From Candidatus Omnitrophota bacterium (GTDB lineage Bacteria; Omnitrophota; Omnitrophia; Omnitrophales; Omnitrophaceae), in NCBI GenBank assembly GCA_029561555.1, contig JAKQXH010000107.1, positions 1 to 49,446 of the forward strand: a stretch of DNA of 49,446 bases, given 5' to 3'. Positions within the stretch are counted from its first letter, which is position 1; each line of letters opens with the position of its first letter. This document shows positions 24,490 to 32,445 of this stretch, one piece after another. A program made the translations under genes and the position numbers. The notes under the pieces are model-generated. The model did no database searches, had not been told where the DNA came from, and saw only the letters and a list, made by a program, of their open reading frames with translations.

Positions 24490-25263
24490 TCAGACCTCAA
24501 CGGCCAATTCACCCACTTTGCGCAAATGGCTTCGGAGCCGCAAAATCACTTTGGTGTGAATCTGGCAGACTCTCGATTCGGACACGTTCAGGACCTGTCC
24601 GATCTCTCTCAGAGTCAGGTTTTCGTAGTAATAAAGAATCACCACCAGTTTCTCTTTTTCGGGAAGATTTTCGATGGCTTTCGAAAGCAGTTCGGCCACC
24701 TCATTGCGGTGGAGGTAACTGAACTGATTCGTCAGGAGCGAGTCTTCGATCGTCTGAAGTCTGGAAATCGGTTTGTTCCCGTTTTCATTCTGCCAGACTT
24801 CGTCCAGCGACAAAAAAGTCGTTGAGCTCAATTCGCTGTAAAGATGGTTCAATTCCCCGACGCTGATCCTGAGCCCTTTCGCCAGTTCGTCGTCCGTCGC
24901 CATCCGCCCGTAGCGGTCTTCCAATTCCTTGCACTTCCGGTCAATCTCTCGCGCGCGCTTCCGGAGCAGACGCGGCGCCCAATCCAACCGGCGAAGCTCA
25001 TCCATGATCGCGCCGCGGATTCTTGTGACCGCGTAGGTCTCAAACTTATTGCCTTGATTCACATCGTATTTCTCGATCGCGTCGAAAAGCCCCAGGATCC
25101 CGTAGCTGACCAAATCCCCAAACTCGATGCTCGCGGGCAATCCGATGGCGATACGCCCGGCGACGTATTTCACCAAATACAGATATTTCTTAATCAACCC
25201 GTCTCTCAAGAGGTCGCTGTGCGTCTTTTTGTATTCTCTCCACACTTTGACGTCTTCTCTCAT
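24490..25263 (-). CDS. fliA: RNA polymerase sigma factor FliA/WhiG family (sigma-28)
   Basis: The 257-residue protein has region 2 (LIKKYLYLVKYVAGRIAIGLP, then FGDLVSYGILGLFDAIEKYD and the DNA-melting stretch FETYAVTRIRGAIMDELR). Region 3 follows (DWAPRLLRKRAREIDRKCKELE, MATDDELAKGL), and region 4 ends the protein (LPEKEKLVVILYYYENLTLREIGQVLNVSESRVCQIH). The arrangement and length are typical of FliA. It recognises TAAA-N15-GCCGATAA promoters of late flagellar and chemotaxis genes. Its ATG overlaps the stop of the upstream MerR-like gene by 4 nt (ATGA), so they are translationally coupled and belong to the TPR-MerR-fliA operon. Candidate target promoters lie in this window at 24260, 26651 and, more weakly, 27459. 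Confidence 0.93.
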   Translation of the reverse strand: MREDVKVWREYKKTHSDLLRDGLIKKYLYLVKYVAGRIAIGLPASIEFGDLVSYGILGLFDAIEKYDVNQGNKFETYAVTRIRGAIMDELRRLDWAPRLLRKRAREIDRKCKELEDRYGRMATDDELAKGLRISVGELNHLYSELSSTTFLSLDEVWQNENGNKPISRLQTIEDSLLTNQFSYLHRNEVAELLSKAIENLPEKEKLVVILYYYENLTLREIGQVLNVSESRVCQIHTKVILRLRSHLRKVGELAVEV

Positions 25264-25529
25264 TTTTCACCTCTCTCGTTTGTTGTTGGATGATGGTCAT
25301 CCTGTTGTTCGAGAATTTTTTTGATCTGCATCAGCGTGTAATGCTTGGATTGCAGCACTTTGACTTTCTCAAGCCTTTCAAACACGCCTTCCGCATACAG
25401 ACGATGCCCTGACGGAGTCCTCTTGGCTTCTTCGATCAATCCGGCCAGGGTGTAGTTGTGAATCGTTTGGCGCGACAACCCGCTGTACTGCATCACTTCC
25501 CCTATTTTGTAGAGTTTCTCGAGCTTCAT
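25260..25529 (-). CDS. MerR-family helix-turn-helix regulator (small)
   Basis: The 89-residue protein is essentially a MerR DNA-binding domain: LYKIGEVMQYSGLSRQTIHNYTLAGLI is the winged helix-turn-helix, GHRLYAEGVFERLEKV the wing, and a short helix ends it. There is no cysteine effector domain. It lies between a TPR gene (6-nt gap) and fliA (4-nt overlap). A natural guess, not shown, is that it regulates this operon through the double palindrome just upstream of the TPR gene. The conserved ATGA overlap suggests that its level is tied to that of FliA. Confidence 0.85.
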   Translation of the reverse strand: MKLEKLYKIGEVMQYSGLSRQTIHNYTLAGLIEEAKRTPSGHRLYAEGVFERLEKVKVLQSKHYTLMQIKKILEQQDDHHPTTNERGEK

Positions 25530-25535
25530 CGATCG

Positions 25536-26399
25536 CTACCCCCGCTTTCTTTCTTCCTTCTGCATTTTCTGCATGAGCTTCCGGACATCTTTATTCTCTG
25601 GATCCAGCAAAGCGATACGGTTAAGCAAAATCTTGGCCTCAACAAAACGCTTTTCCTGCACAAGCTGACGGGCCGTTTCGAGCGACACCCTGAAAAGCTC
25701 CTCAAGCGGATTTCCGGCACGGGCCCTTTCCTCTTTTGCTCTCGCCTTGACTTCCTTAATAAAAGATCGCCTCGCGCCATCCATCACCCCCGATGCCTTT
25801 AAATTCCCGGGGTCAATCACAAAAATCTGCTCCAAGTCCGCAATCGCTTCGTCATAGCGATGCGCTTTGAGAAAATATTCCGCTCGCCTCAAATAAAACT
25901 TCAGGACGTTGTCCTGATCCACCCGGGTCCGTCGAGCCAAATCCTCTTCGATGGTTTGCAAAAAAACATCTTCCCCTCCCTCCAATTGGCTGTCCTGGAC
26001 CGCTAACTTGGCAAGAAGCCGGGCGGCTCGTTTTTCATGCGGCTGCAAAGCCAGCACCTCCAGGCCCCGCCGTCTTGCTTTATCCGACATCCCCGCCTGC
26101 AGAGCGGCATCCGCCTCGCCGATCAACGCCTCGATTCTTTGATTAATCGCCCGGATCAGGCTGTCCTTTTCGATGGATTTGTTGCGAATCTCGAGCTTGT
26201 GCATCCGGAGATCGGATTGAGTCTGCCGAAGGGGCGAAAAACCGGTTGGGTGCGTTTCCGCAAAAAGCTTTCCCGGAAAGCCCGAGAGAGCTAACGCCAG
26301 CAGGAGAGCTGTGCCTAAAATGCGCGAAAAGCATTTTTGCGTCCTTCCCTCCCCGCAAATCATTTCTTGTGCAGCGCCCGGCTTTTTATGTATTTTCAT
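25536..26399 (-). CDS. exported TPR-repeat protein
   Basis: The 287-residue protein has a long N-terminus with a signal-type segment (about residues 24-48, ILGTALLLALALSGFPGKLFA, cleavage before ETHP). The rest is helical. TPR-like pairs are visible in ALQAGMSDKARRRGLEVLALQP, FLKAHRYDEAIADLEQIFVIDP and LVQEKRFVEAKILLNRIALLDP, each ending in the D-P step typical of TPRs. The C-terminus is very basic. It is first in the TPR-merR-fliA operon. It may be a periplasmic scaffold for secretion or flagellar assembly, but nothing in the sequence fixes this. The ATG has no ribosome-binding site, because a 29-bp palindrome ends 2 nt upstream of it. Confidence 0.8.
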   Translation of the reverse strand: MKIHKKPGAAQEMICGEGRTQKCFSRILGTALLLALALSGFPGKLFAETHPTGFSPLRQTQSDLRMHKLEIRNKSIEKDSLIRAINQRIEALIGEADAALQAGMSDKARRRGLEVLALQPHEKRAARLLAKLAVQDSQLEGGEDVFLQTIEEDLARRTRVDQDNVLKFYLRRAEYFLKAHRYDEAIADLEQIFVIDPGNLKASGVMDGARRSFIKEVKARAKEERARAGNPLEELFRVSLETARQLVQEKRFVEAKILLNRIALLDPENKDVRKLMQKMQKEERKRG

Positions 26400-26401
26400 A
26401 G

Positions 26402-26430
26402 ATTACAAAATGTAAATTACATTTTGTAAT
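26402..26430 (-). promoter_or_regulatory. double palindromic operator upstream of TPR-merR-fliA
   Basis: A 29-bp perfect palindrome (ATTACAAAATGTAA, one base, TTACATTTTGTAAT) is made of two halves that are each palindromic of the form TTACA-N3-TGTAA. It occupies the predicted +1 to +30 region and ends 2 nt before the ATG. Such a site suits a dimeric repressor pair. The MerR-like protein of the same operon is the obvious candidate. Confidence 0.7.
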
Positions 26431-26434
26431 GCAT

Positions 26435-26462
26435 ACTTTAATCTCGTTTAAGGGCTTGTCAA
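26435..26462 (-). promoter_or_regulatory. promoter of the TPR-merR-fliA operon
   Basis: On the minus strand TTGACA (26457-26462, perfect), a 16-nt spacer and TAAAGT (26435-26440, 4 of 6). The start would fall at the edge of the palindrome. Between this promoter and the sigma-28 site at 26651 I see no other feature. Confidence 0.55.
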
Positions 26463-26650
26463 GCTTTTTTTGCGTCTTTTTTGCAATCCCCGGACACCGG
26501 TACAAAAACGCGCCGAAAGAGAAATCTTCGGGGAGTCCGTTTCGAAGAATTTAACCGATGACAGGCAAGATTTTTTTATGCGGCAGGGAAGACAAAATTT
26601 ATTTCGATTGATTCCGGCCGAATACACCGGATAACCGCGCTTCTTGCCGC

Positions 26651-26677
26651 TAAAGTTCGCGGAAAAAAAGGCGATAG
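26651..26677 (+). promoter_or_regulatory. sigma-28-type promoter of the 73-codon gene
   Basis: TAAA (26651-26654), exactly 15 nt, then GGCGATAG (26670-26677), matching 10 of 12 positions of TAAA-N15-GCCGATAA. The start would be near 26685, about 30 nt before the GTG at 26714. Confidence 0.6.
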
Positions 26678-26713
26678 CATAGGTGGGAATACAATCAAAA
26701 GGGGGATTCCAAC

Positions 26714-26935
26714 GTGACGTTTCAAAAGCTGTTCGATCTCAAATTTAAGAAGGGCATCCCGACCATCGAACTGGAGAAAAGATTCCCAAATCGGAAAAAA
26801 GAGATTTCAACGCTGGCCCTTCTCGAACTGCCGTCGAACATCCTGAAAAAAGTGGTCACGACCGACAAAGAATTGACCCGCCTGCTCGAGTTGAAACAAA
26901 ATCTCTTCCGTTTTAAATACAAATTCCCCCGTTAA
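26714..26935 (+). CDS. small basic protein of unknown function, probably sigma-28 dependent
   Basis: The 73-residue product is rich in Lys/Arg and Leu, with no signal peptide, membrane helix or cysteine. It contains two probable helices (KKEISTLALLELPSNILKKV and DKELTRLLELKQNLFRF). The GTG start is chosen because AAGGGGG lies 8-10 nt upstream. It stands alone, divergent from the TPR-merR-fliA operon, behind a sigma-28-type promoter and ahead of a terminator-like hairpin, which argues that it is a real gene. I do not recognise the family. A role linked to motility is inferred only from the promoter. Confidence 0.65.
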   Translation: MTFQKLFDLKFKKGIPTIELEKRFPNRKKEISTLALLELPSNILKKVVTTDKELTRLLELKQNLFRFKYKFPR

Positions 26936-26954
26936 CCTCCCGGGAAAACGAGGA

Positions 26955-26988
26955 CAGAGCCTCCGAAAGGATGGGCTTTGCGGTTTTT
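26955..26988 (+). terminator. probable terminator after the 73-codon gene
   Basis: CAGAGCC-TCC pairs with GGA-(TG)-GGCTTTG around a GAAA tetraloop (10 pairs, 2-nt bulge) and is followed by CGGTTTTT. The T-run is short, so efficiency is uncertain. Confidence 0.5.
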
Positions 26989-27044
26989 GATCGGATTCGA
27001 TTGAAATCGGCGGCAGGTCACAAAATCGGGGGGCCGGATTTAAT

Positions 27045-27434
27045 TCAGCTTATTTTGAGGATTTTTTCCAGCTTTTGAACCAACGATTTAATATCGATCG
27101 GTTTCGTCATGAATTCGGTCGCGCCTTCCAACCGAAACATCTCTTCCATCATGGGCGCGCGTCCGGTCATCACAAAAACGGGAATGTCCTTGAGCGGTTC
27201 CTTCCCTTTGGATTTTTCCCCGTAACGGATCTCTTTCAGAGCGGTAAATCCGTCCATGTGAGGGAGAAAAACGTCCAGGATGATTGCGTCGGGACTCTCC
27301 TCCCGGGCCATCTCCACGCCTTCGTCCCCACGGGACGACATGATCACTTCAAAATCGCTCTCTTCCAACCGAATGCGAATTAACTCCCGGAGTTCGGAAT
27401 CGTCTTCGATCACAAGGACTTTTTTCTTAGCCAT
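27045..27434 (-). CDS. single-domain response regulator (CheY-like)
   Basis: The 129-residue receiver domain has all active-site residues: the acidic pair in VLVIEDDSELR, the phospho-acceptor Asp in AIILDVFLPHMDG, the Thr in VFVMTGRAP and the Lys in FMTKPID. There is no output domain. The insert in ALKEIRYGEKSKGKEPLKDIPVF lengthens the loop before beta-4. It follows the hybrid kinase gene on the same strand but has its own promoter 22 nt upstream of the start codon. It could take phosphate from that kinase. A GGAGAAAGGC ribosome-binding site precedes the ATG. Confidence 0.9.
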   Translation of the reverse strand: MAKKKVLVIEDDSELRELIRIRLEESDFEVIMSSRGDEGVEMAREESPDAIILDVFLPHMDGFTALKEIRYGEKSKGKEPLKDIPVFVMTGRAPMMEEMFRLEGATEFMTKPIDIKSLVQKLEKILKIS

Positions 27435-27455
27435 TGCCTTTCTCCTCTAGCGTAG

Positions 27456-27485
27456 ATTTTATCGGCCAAATGGGGATTCTGTCAA
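27456..27485 (-). promoter_or_regulatory. composite promoter of the CheY-like gene
   Basis: A sigma-70 reading is TTGACA (27480-27485), 18 nt, TAAAAT (27456-27461). Overlapping it is an exact sigma-28 -10 box GCCGATAA (27459-27466), with TTGA 15 nt upstream in the -35 position where TAAA is expected. The sigma-70 promoter is strong; the sigma-28 one is suggestive. Confidence 0.6.
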
Positions 27486-27572
27486 ACGTTCATTTATAAA
27501 GATCGTTCTTCGCCTTCTACGCCCTTCCGCCCTTTGTAAGGGGAAAAACCTACTTTCCCGCGGATGAAAATC

Positions 27573-28769
27573 TCAAACGGATTTTTCTTCGCGAAAAACC
27601 ATGGGGAGCGTGAAATAAAATTCACTCCCCTTCCCTAATTCCGACTCGACACCGATCGTTCCCCCGTGCAATTCAACCAATTGCTTCGAGATGGCAAGTC
27701 CGAGTCCCGTTCCGCGAACATCGACTCCGGGATGATCGCTTCGGACCTGTTCAAATTTCTCAAAAACCCGTCGAAGATTCTCCTTTGCAATGCCCACACC
27801 CGTATCTTTGACGCTGACCCGGACATTGCTCACATTTTCCGAACGGCAGAAAATGGTAATCTGACCGGGAGTGGGCGTGAATTTGATGGCGTTTTCCACA
27901 AGATTCATCAGAACTTGAACGATCCGGCCCTTGTCGACAAACACCTCAACCCCGGACAATTCCGATTCCCAGAGAAGGATGAGTCCTTTCTTCTGCGCGA
28001 TCTGTTTCATGGAATCCGCGACTTCGCAAACAATGTCTACGGGATCGTAAAAATTTTTATCGAGTTTCATGCGCCCGGCTTCCAATTTCGAAAAATCCAA
28101 GAGATCTTCGATCAAGATCTTTAGCCGCTCGATGTTGTTCCTCAAAATCTCCAGCACACGGTTCCCCTTCGCTTCACCGGGTTTTACGGTCCCATCCGCG
28201 ATCATGCTGATACTCTCGCGAACGGAATTAAGGGGCGTCCGAAACTCATGGCTGACGGACGCGATAAACTCCGATTTCAGGCGGTCCAGCTTTTTCAACT
28301 CTTCATTCGCCCGTTCGAGAGCCAGATTTTTTTCCCGGATTTCATTCTGAAGCCGTTCTTTTTCCTTCCGCTCGGCATATTTGTTTAAAGCCGCTTCCAG
28401 GGTCTTGGCAAGCGTTTTAAGGCAGAATTCGTCCTTGACCAAATAATCGTAAGCCCCTTCCTGCATCGCCTCCACCGCGAGTTTCTCGTCCCCCGCGCCG
28501 GTTAGCATGACAAACGGGATATCGGTCTTTTCGCGGTTCAACCGACGCAAGATTTCGAGGCCGTTCCCGTCCGGGAGGTTGTAATCGGCGAGAACCAATT
28601 GATAGGATTTTTCTTTGGTTTTGACAAACGCTTCCGCCAAATTTTTGGCGACATCGATTCTGGCTTTTGAAAAAGCTCTCTGCAGGGTTTTGAGGACAAG
28701 AAAAACATGGTCCTCATTATCTTCGACCACCAACAGATTCAATATTTCGTTTTGATGCCCGTTTTCCAT
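27573..28769 (-). CDS. hybrid receiver-histidine kinase
   Basis: An N-terminal receiver domain has intact residues ([10 protein letters not shown], Asp in [26 protein letters not shown]). A coiled coil follows, then the HisKA H-box [13 protein letters not shown], and an HATPase_c domain with N-box [10 protein letters not shown]1 [12 protein letters not shown]-box VFEKFEQV and G2 [18 protein letters not shown]. There is no membrane helix, so it is cytosolic, and the receiver-first order suggests that input arrives as phosphate. I place the start at the ATG at 28769, preceded by GGGAAAAGG. A GTG at 28832 would add 21 residues but has no ribosome-binding site. The CheY-like receiver gene lies downstream and is a plausible partner. 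Confidence 0.9.
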   Translation of the reverse strand: MENGHQNEILNLLVVEDNEDHVFLVLKTLQRAFSKARIDVAKNLAEAFVKTKEKSYQLVLADYNLPDGNGLEILRRLNREKTDIPFVMLTGAGDEKLAVEAMQEGAYDYLVKDEFCLKTLAKTLEAALNKYAERKEKERLQNEIREKNLALERANEELKKLDRLKSEFIASVSHEFRTPLNSVRESISMIADGTVKPGEAKGNRVLEILRNNIERLKILIEDLLDFSKLEAGRMKLDKNFYDPVDIVCEVADSMKQIAQKKGLILLWESELSGVEVFVDKGRIVQVLMNLVENAIKFTPTPGQITIFCRSENVSNVRVSVKDTGVGIAKENLRRVFEKFEQVRSDHPGVDVRGTGLGLAISKQLVELHGGTIGVESELGKGSEFYFTLPMVFREEKSV

Positions 28770-28842
28770 GCCTTTTCCCGTCGCAAGAACATCTCCCGTG
28801 AAATTAAACGGCTTCGCTTCAGAGAGATCCACTCTTATCTAT

Positions 28843-28885
28843 CGGTAAAATTTCGAAACTCTCGAGCCCGATATTCATTTTACCG
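28843..28885. repeat. spaced inverted repeat upstream of the kinase gene
   Basis: CGGTAAAAT (28843-28851) and ATTTTACCG (28877-28885) form perfect 9-bp arms 25 nt apart, in the 105-nt gap between hemB and the kinase. It may be an operator for a dimer on one helical face, or chance. Confidence 0.35.
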
Positions 28886-28937
28886 GCAAGCTACCGCGGG
28901 CCGGAAAATCCCGTCCCCTCTTTTCCCGCTTCGCCGA

Positions 28938-29933
28938 TTAAGACGCCCTTTGTCTTTTCAGCCATCCCGCCGCATCGGCGGCATGGTAAGTGATAATCCA
29001 ATCGGCCCCTGCCCGCCGGATCGCCGTCAGAATTTCAAAGACAAGCGCCTTTTCGTCCCAACCTTCTCGAGCGGCCCATTTCACAAACGCGTATTCCCCG
29101 CTCACATTGTAGGCGGCAATCGGAAAGCGAAAGGTCTGTTTCGCTTCATGGATCACGTCTAAATACGCCAGGGCGGGCTTGATCATCACCGCATCCGCCC
29201 CCTCCCGGATATCGAGTCCGATCTCCCGAAGCGCTTCCTCCCGGTTCCGCATGTCCATCTGGTAACTCTTCCGGTCTCCGAACTGCGGTGAGGAACCCGC
29301 CGCTTCCCGGAACGGTCCGTAAAACACGGACGCATATTTCGCCGAATAACTTAAAATGGCGGTCCGGCTCAGTCCGTTCCGGTCCAACGCCCGACGGATT
29401 GCGCGAACCCTCCCGTCCATCATATCGCTCGGAGCCACAAAATCCGCGCCGGCTTCGGCCTGAGAAAGCGCGGTCTTCGCAAGAAGTTCCAGAGTTGGAT
29501 CGTTTAATATCTCGTAAGTTTTCCCGATTTTCCGGACTAATCCGCAATGACCGTGACTCATGTATTCGCAAAGGCAGGTGTCTGCTATGACAATCATCTC
29601 CGGGAATCTCGTCTTGATCGCCCGGATCGCTTTTTGCACCACTCCCCGATCCGAATAAGCCTGAGACGCCCGTTCATCTTTTCGCGCCGGAATACCGAAA
29701 AGAAGAATCGCCCGGACCCCCGCGCGAAGTAATTTTTCGATCGGTCGCAAAAGCCCGGAAACCGAATACCGGAACTGTCCGGGCATCGCCGGAATCGCTG
29801 CCTTTTGCGGGCCGGAATCCGCCGCAAACAAAGGCATCACCAGATCCCGTTCGGCAAGAGACGTCTCGGCCGACAGATCACGCAGTTTCGAAGTCCTTCG
29901 CAACCGCCGAGGACGGTACTTTAGAAAATTCAC
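28938..29933 (-). CDS. hemB: delta-aminolevulinic acid dehydratase (porphobilinogen synthase)
   Basis: HemB condenses two 5-aminolevulinates to porphobilinogen in the cytosol. The 331-residue protein has the RPRRLR start, the Zn-type cysteine cluster [14 protein letters not shown], and the two active-site lysines in SYSAKYAS and [20 protein letters not shown] and the C-terminal [11 protein letters not shown] fit the family. The length is usual. It begins with GTG and overlaps the stop of the cobA-hemD gene by 4 nt (GTGA), so it is translationally coupled and is the last gene of the tetrapyrrole operon. Confidence 0.96.
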   Translation of the reverse strand: MNFLKYRPRRLRRTSKLRDLSAETSLAERDLVMPLFAADSGPQKAAIPAMPGQFRYSVSGLLRPIEKLLRAGVRAILLFGIPARKDERASQAYSDRGVVQKAIRAIKTRFPEMIVIADTCLCEYMSHGHCGLVRKIGKTYEILNDPTLELLAKTALSQAEAGADFVAPSDMMDGRVRAIRRALDRNGLSRTAILSYSAKYASVFYGPFREAAGSSPQFGDRKSYQMDMRNREEALREIGLDIREGADAVMIKPALAYLDVIHEAKQTFRFPIAAYNVSGEYAFVKWAAREGWDEKALVFEILTAIRRAGADWIITYHAADAAGWLKRQRAS

Positions 29934-31492
29934 GGCATCGCCCTTTCCATTTTCCCGAAGGCAAGAGTTTTTTGAACGGCCGAGACCAAATCCGGGATCG
30001 TGTATCGTTTCGGCTGACAGGAAACCCGCAACCCCAACCGCCTGGCGGCTCGGCTGGTCACGGGACCGATAGAAGCCACGAGCGGTTTGCGCTTAAGGGC
30101 CCGGAAAGTTCTTTTCCCGACGAGCCGCAGAAAATTTTCAACCGCCGAAGGACTGGTAAAGCTCACGAGATCGATGCCTCCCGCCCGGAGTTTGCAAATC
30201 ATATCGCGAGCGTCCGCCCGGGGCGGCCGGATGCGATAGACGGTTAACTCCGTGACCGCAGCGTTTCGTTTCTCCAGCCGTTCCTTCAAAACGATTCGCG
30301 CCCCTTCGGCCCGGATTAAAAGGATTCTCTTCCCCGTCAAAGGAACCCCTTTCAGAAAGGTATCGGCAAAAACCTCGCTGACATAATCGGACGGCATAAA
30401 ATCCGCTTTTAGGTGATAGGTCTTGAGCTTTTCCGCAGTGGCAGGACCGATGGCTCCGATTTTCAGATGAGACAAATCCCGCAGGTCTTTTTCCCGTTCG
30501 AAAAATCTTTCGAAAAATCTTTCCACCCCGTTTACGCTGCTAAAAAAAATCCACTCGTACCGCTTCAGACGGTCGATTTCACGATCAACCGCTTCCCAAG
30601 ATGCGGGAGGTTCGACTTGAATCACGGGAAATTCGATGACCCGCGCACCCCGTTCCGCGAGACGCCGGGACATTTCCCCTGCCTGATGCCGGGCGCGAGT
30701 CACCACGACAGTCTTTCCGGCAAGAGGGCCCGGCACATCTCTTCCCCCGCTCTTTCGCAGCCGGACGACCTCTCCGACTATGACGAGACTGGGAGAGGCA
30801 ATCCCGGTCCGGAGAATTCGCTCTCCGATATTATTCAATTTCCCTTCGATCACTCTCTGGCACGCAGCGGTCGCATTTTCGACGACAGCCACCGGAGTCT
30901 CTCCCGGCAATCCATTTTCCCTCAGCTTTCGTATCACGGCCGGAAATGTTTTCGCCCCCATGTAAAAAACAACGGTTTTCCTTCCCGAAGCCAGTTCGCG
31001 CCAATCCATCGCCGGAGGTTCTTTCCCGCGGGCCTCATGCCCGGTCGCGAAAACAACTTGAGAGACAAACTCCCGGTGCGTCAGAGGGATACCGGCATAA
31101 GCGGCCGCTCCCAAAGCCGCCGTAATCCCCGGAATCACTTTAAAAGGAACGCCCGCATGCCTCAACGAAAGCATCTCTTCTCCTCCGCGCCCAAAAATAA
31201 AAGGATCCCCTCCTTTTAACCTTGCGACGGTTTTATATTTCCCCGCCAGGGTAACCAGTAATTTGTTGATATCTTCCTGAGGAAATATTTTTCGCCTTCC
31301 GCCGCGTTTCCCGGCCCGGATTTTTTCCGCTTGCGCCGGCGAAAAAGAAAGAAGTCGTTTCGAAACCAACGCGTCATAGACAACCGCGTCGGCCCGGCTT
31401 AAGATTTCCTTTCCTTTTAACGTCAGCAAGCCGGGATCCCCCGGACCGCCGCCGATCAAATAGACCGTTCCGAACTTCTTTTTTCTTTTCAT
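29930..31492 (-). CDS. cobA-hemD: uroporphyrinogen-III C-methyltransferase / uroporphyrinogen-III synthase fusion
   Basis: A 520-residue two-enzyme fusion. Residues ~8-245 are the SAM-dependent methyltransferase ([44 protein letters not shown]), which makes precorrin-2. Residues ~258-515 are HemD ([70 protein letters not shown]), which closes hydroxymethylbilane to uroporphyrinogen III. Fusing the two channels uroporphyrinogen III to precorrin-2, and thus towards siroheme, cobalamin or heme-d1-type products. The fusion is also known in Firmicutes and others. It lies 14 nt after hemC and overlaps hemB. Confidence 0.95.
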   Translation of the reverse strand: MKRKKKFGTVYLIGGGPGDPGLLTLKGKEILSRADAVVYDALVSKRLLSFSPAQAEKIRAGKRGGRRKIFPQEDINKLLVTLAGKYKTVARLKGGDPFIFGRGGEEMLSLRHAGVPFKVIPGITAALGAAAYAGIPLTHREFVSQVVFATGHEARGKEPPAMDWRELASGRKTVVFYMGAKTFPAVIRKLRENGLPGETPVAVVENATAACQRVIEGKLNNIGERILRTGIASPSLVIVGEVVRLRKSGGRDVPGPLAGKTVVVTRARHQAGEMSRRLAERGARVIEFPVIQVEPPASWEAVDREIDRLKRYEWIFFSSVNGVERFFERFFEREKDLRDLSHLKIGAIGPATAEKLKTYHLKADFMPSDYVSEVFADTFLKGVPLTGKRILLIRAEGARIVLKERLEKRNAAVTELTVYRIRPPRADARDMICKLRAGGIDLVSFTSPSAVENFLRLVGKRTFRALKRKPLVASIGPVTSRAARRLGLRVSCQPKRYTIPDLVSAVQKTLAFGKMERAMP

Positions 31493-31506
31493 AAGAATCC
31501 GAAAAA

Positions 31507-32445
31507 TTAACCGTTTCTCCCGCGGATCTCCCGGAGAATAGCCTGCCCGCCGTTTTGGATCAACCGTTCAGCCAATTTTTTCCCCAGACGCTCCGCTTCG
31601 TCCTTCTCCCCTTCTATTTCTCCTTCAATCCGCTTCAGCCCGTCCGGAGAATAAAGCACCGCCCGGATCCCCAGCCGTCCGCCGGAGACACGGCTTGAAA
31701 TCCCCAAAGGGACCTGGCACCCTCCCTCCAGTTCGGCCAGCAAAATCCGTTCGGCCTGAACGCTCAAAAAACTATCCCGATGATTCAGGGAGCGAACCAT
31801 TTCGAAGGCAAAAGAATCTTTCGCTCTGATTTCAACCGCAAGAGCGCCCTGTCCCGCTGCCGGAGGAAATTGTCCCGCGTCCAGAAGTTCCGTAATCGCA
31901 TCCGCCAAACCGAGCCGCTCAAGCCCGCAGGCCGCAAGAATCAATCCGTCCGATATCCCTTCCTTCAATTTTCGAAGCCGGGTGTCCACGTTGCCGCGGA
32001 CGGAAATCACCCGGATATCTTTTCCGGTCGAAAGGATTTGCGCTTTCCGCCTCAAGCTGGACGTTCCAACCGCCGCCCCCGGAGGCAGATCGCGAAAAAA
32101 AATCCCGCGCGAAGAAATCCAGGCATCCCTCGTTTCTCCGCGCTCCGGAACCGCGCCGATCGAAAGCCCGTCCAAAAGTTTGGTGGGAAGATCCTTGGCG
32201 CTATGAACGGCGAGATCGATCCGGCCGTCAAGCAAAGCCTTTTCGATCCCGCGCGTGAAAAGTCCCGCGGAGGAGACATCGCGGCCGGAGGCCCCCGGAA
32301 CCGGATCCCGGTCGCCTTCCGTAACAATACCCTTCAGCCGGAAATCGATTTCCGACCATTGAACCCGAAGCCGTTGCAATACCGCTTCCGCCTGCCGAAG
32401 AGCCAGCCTGCTTTTACGGGAACCGACCCAAATCGTCTTTTTCAT
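31507..32445 (-). CDS. hemC: hydroxymethylbilane synthase (porphobilinogen deaminase)
   Basis: HemC joins four porphobilinogens into hydroxymethylbilane. Visible are WVGSRKSRLALRQAEAV, the DLAVHSAKDLPT catalytic Asp region, GTSSLRRKAQ, RGNVDTRLRKL and the cofactor cysteine in LEGGCQVPLG, which carries the dipyrromethane. I start at the ATG at 32445 (MKKTIWVGS, 312 residues, the usual length), which overlaps the hemA stop as ATGA. An upstream in-frame start at 32502 would add 19 residues that do not belong to the family. Confidence 0.96.
   Translation of the reverse strand: MKKTIWVGSRKSRLALRQAEAVLQRLRVQWSEIDFRLKGIVTEGDRDPVPGASGRDVSSAGLFTRGIEKALLDGRIDLAVHSAKDLPTKLLDGLSIGAVPERGETRDAWISSRGIFFRDLPPGAAVGTSSLRRKAQILSTGKDIRVISVRGNVDTRLRKLKEGISDGLILAACGLERLGLADAITELLDAGQFPPAAGQGALAVEIRAKDSFAFEMVRSLNHRDSFLSVQAERILLAELEGGCQVPLGISSRVSGGRLGIRAVLYSPDGLKRIEGEIEGEKDEAERLGKKLAERLIQNGGQAILREIRGRNG

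Noticed and set aside
26940..27000. c-di-GMP (GEMM) riboswitch-like GCAAAGCC on the minus strand
   Set aside because: Only one GEMM-like motif is present. The paired GGGCAAACC arm and tetraloop receptor are not convincing, and it lies in a 3' region rather than before a gene. The plus-strand reading as a terminator hairpin is simpler.
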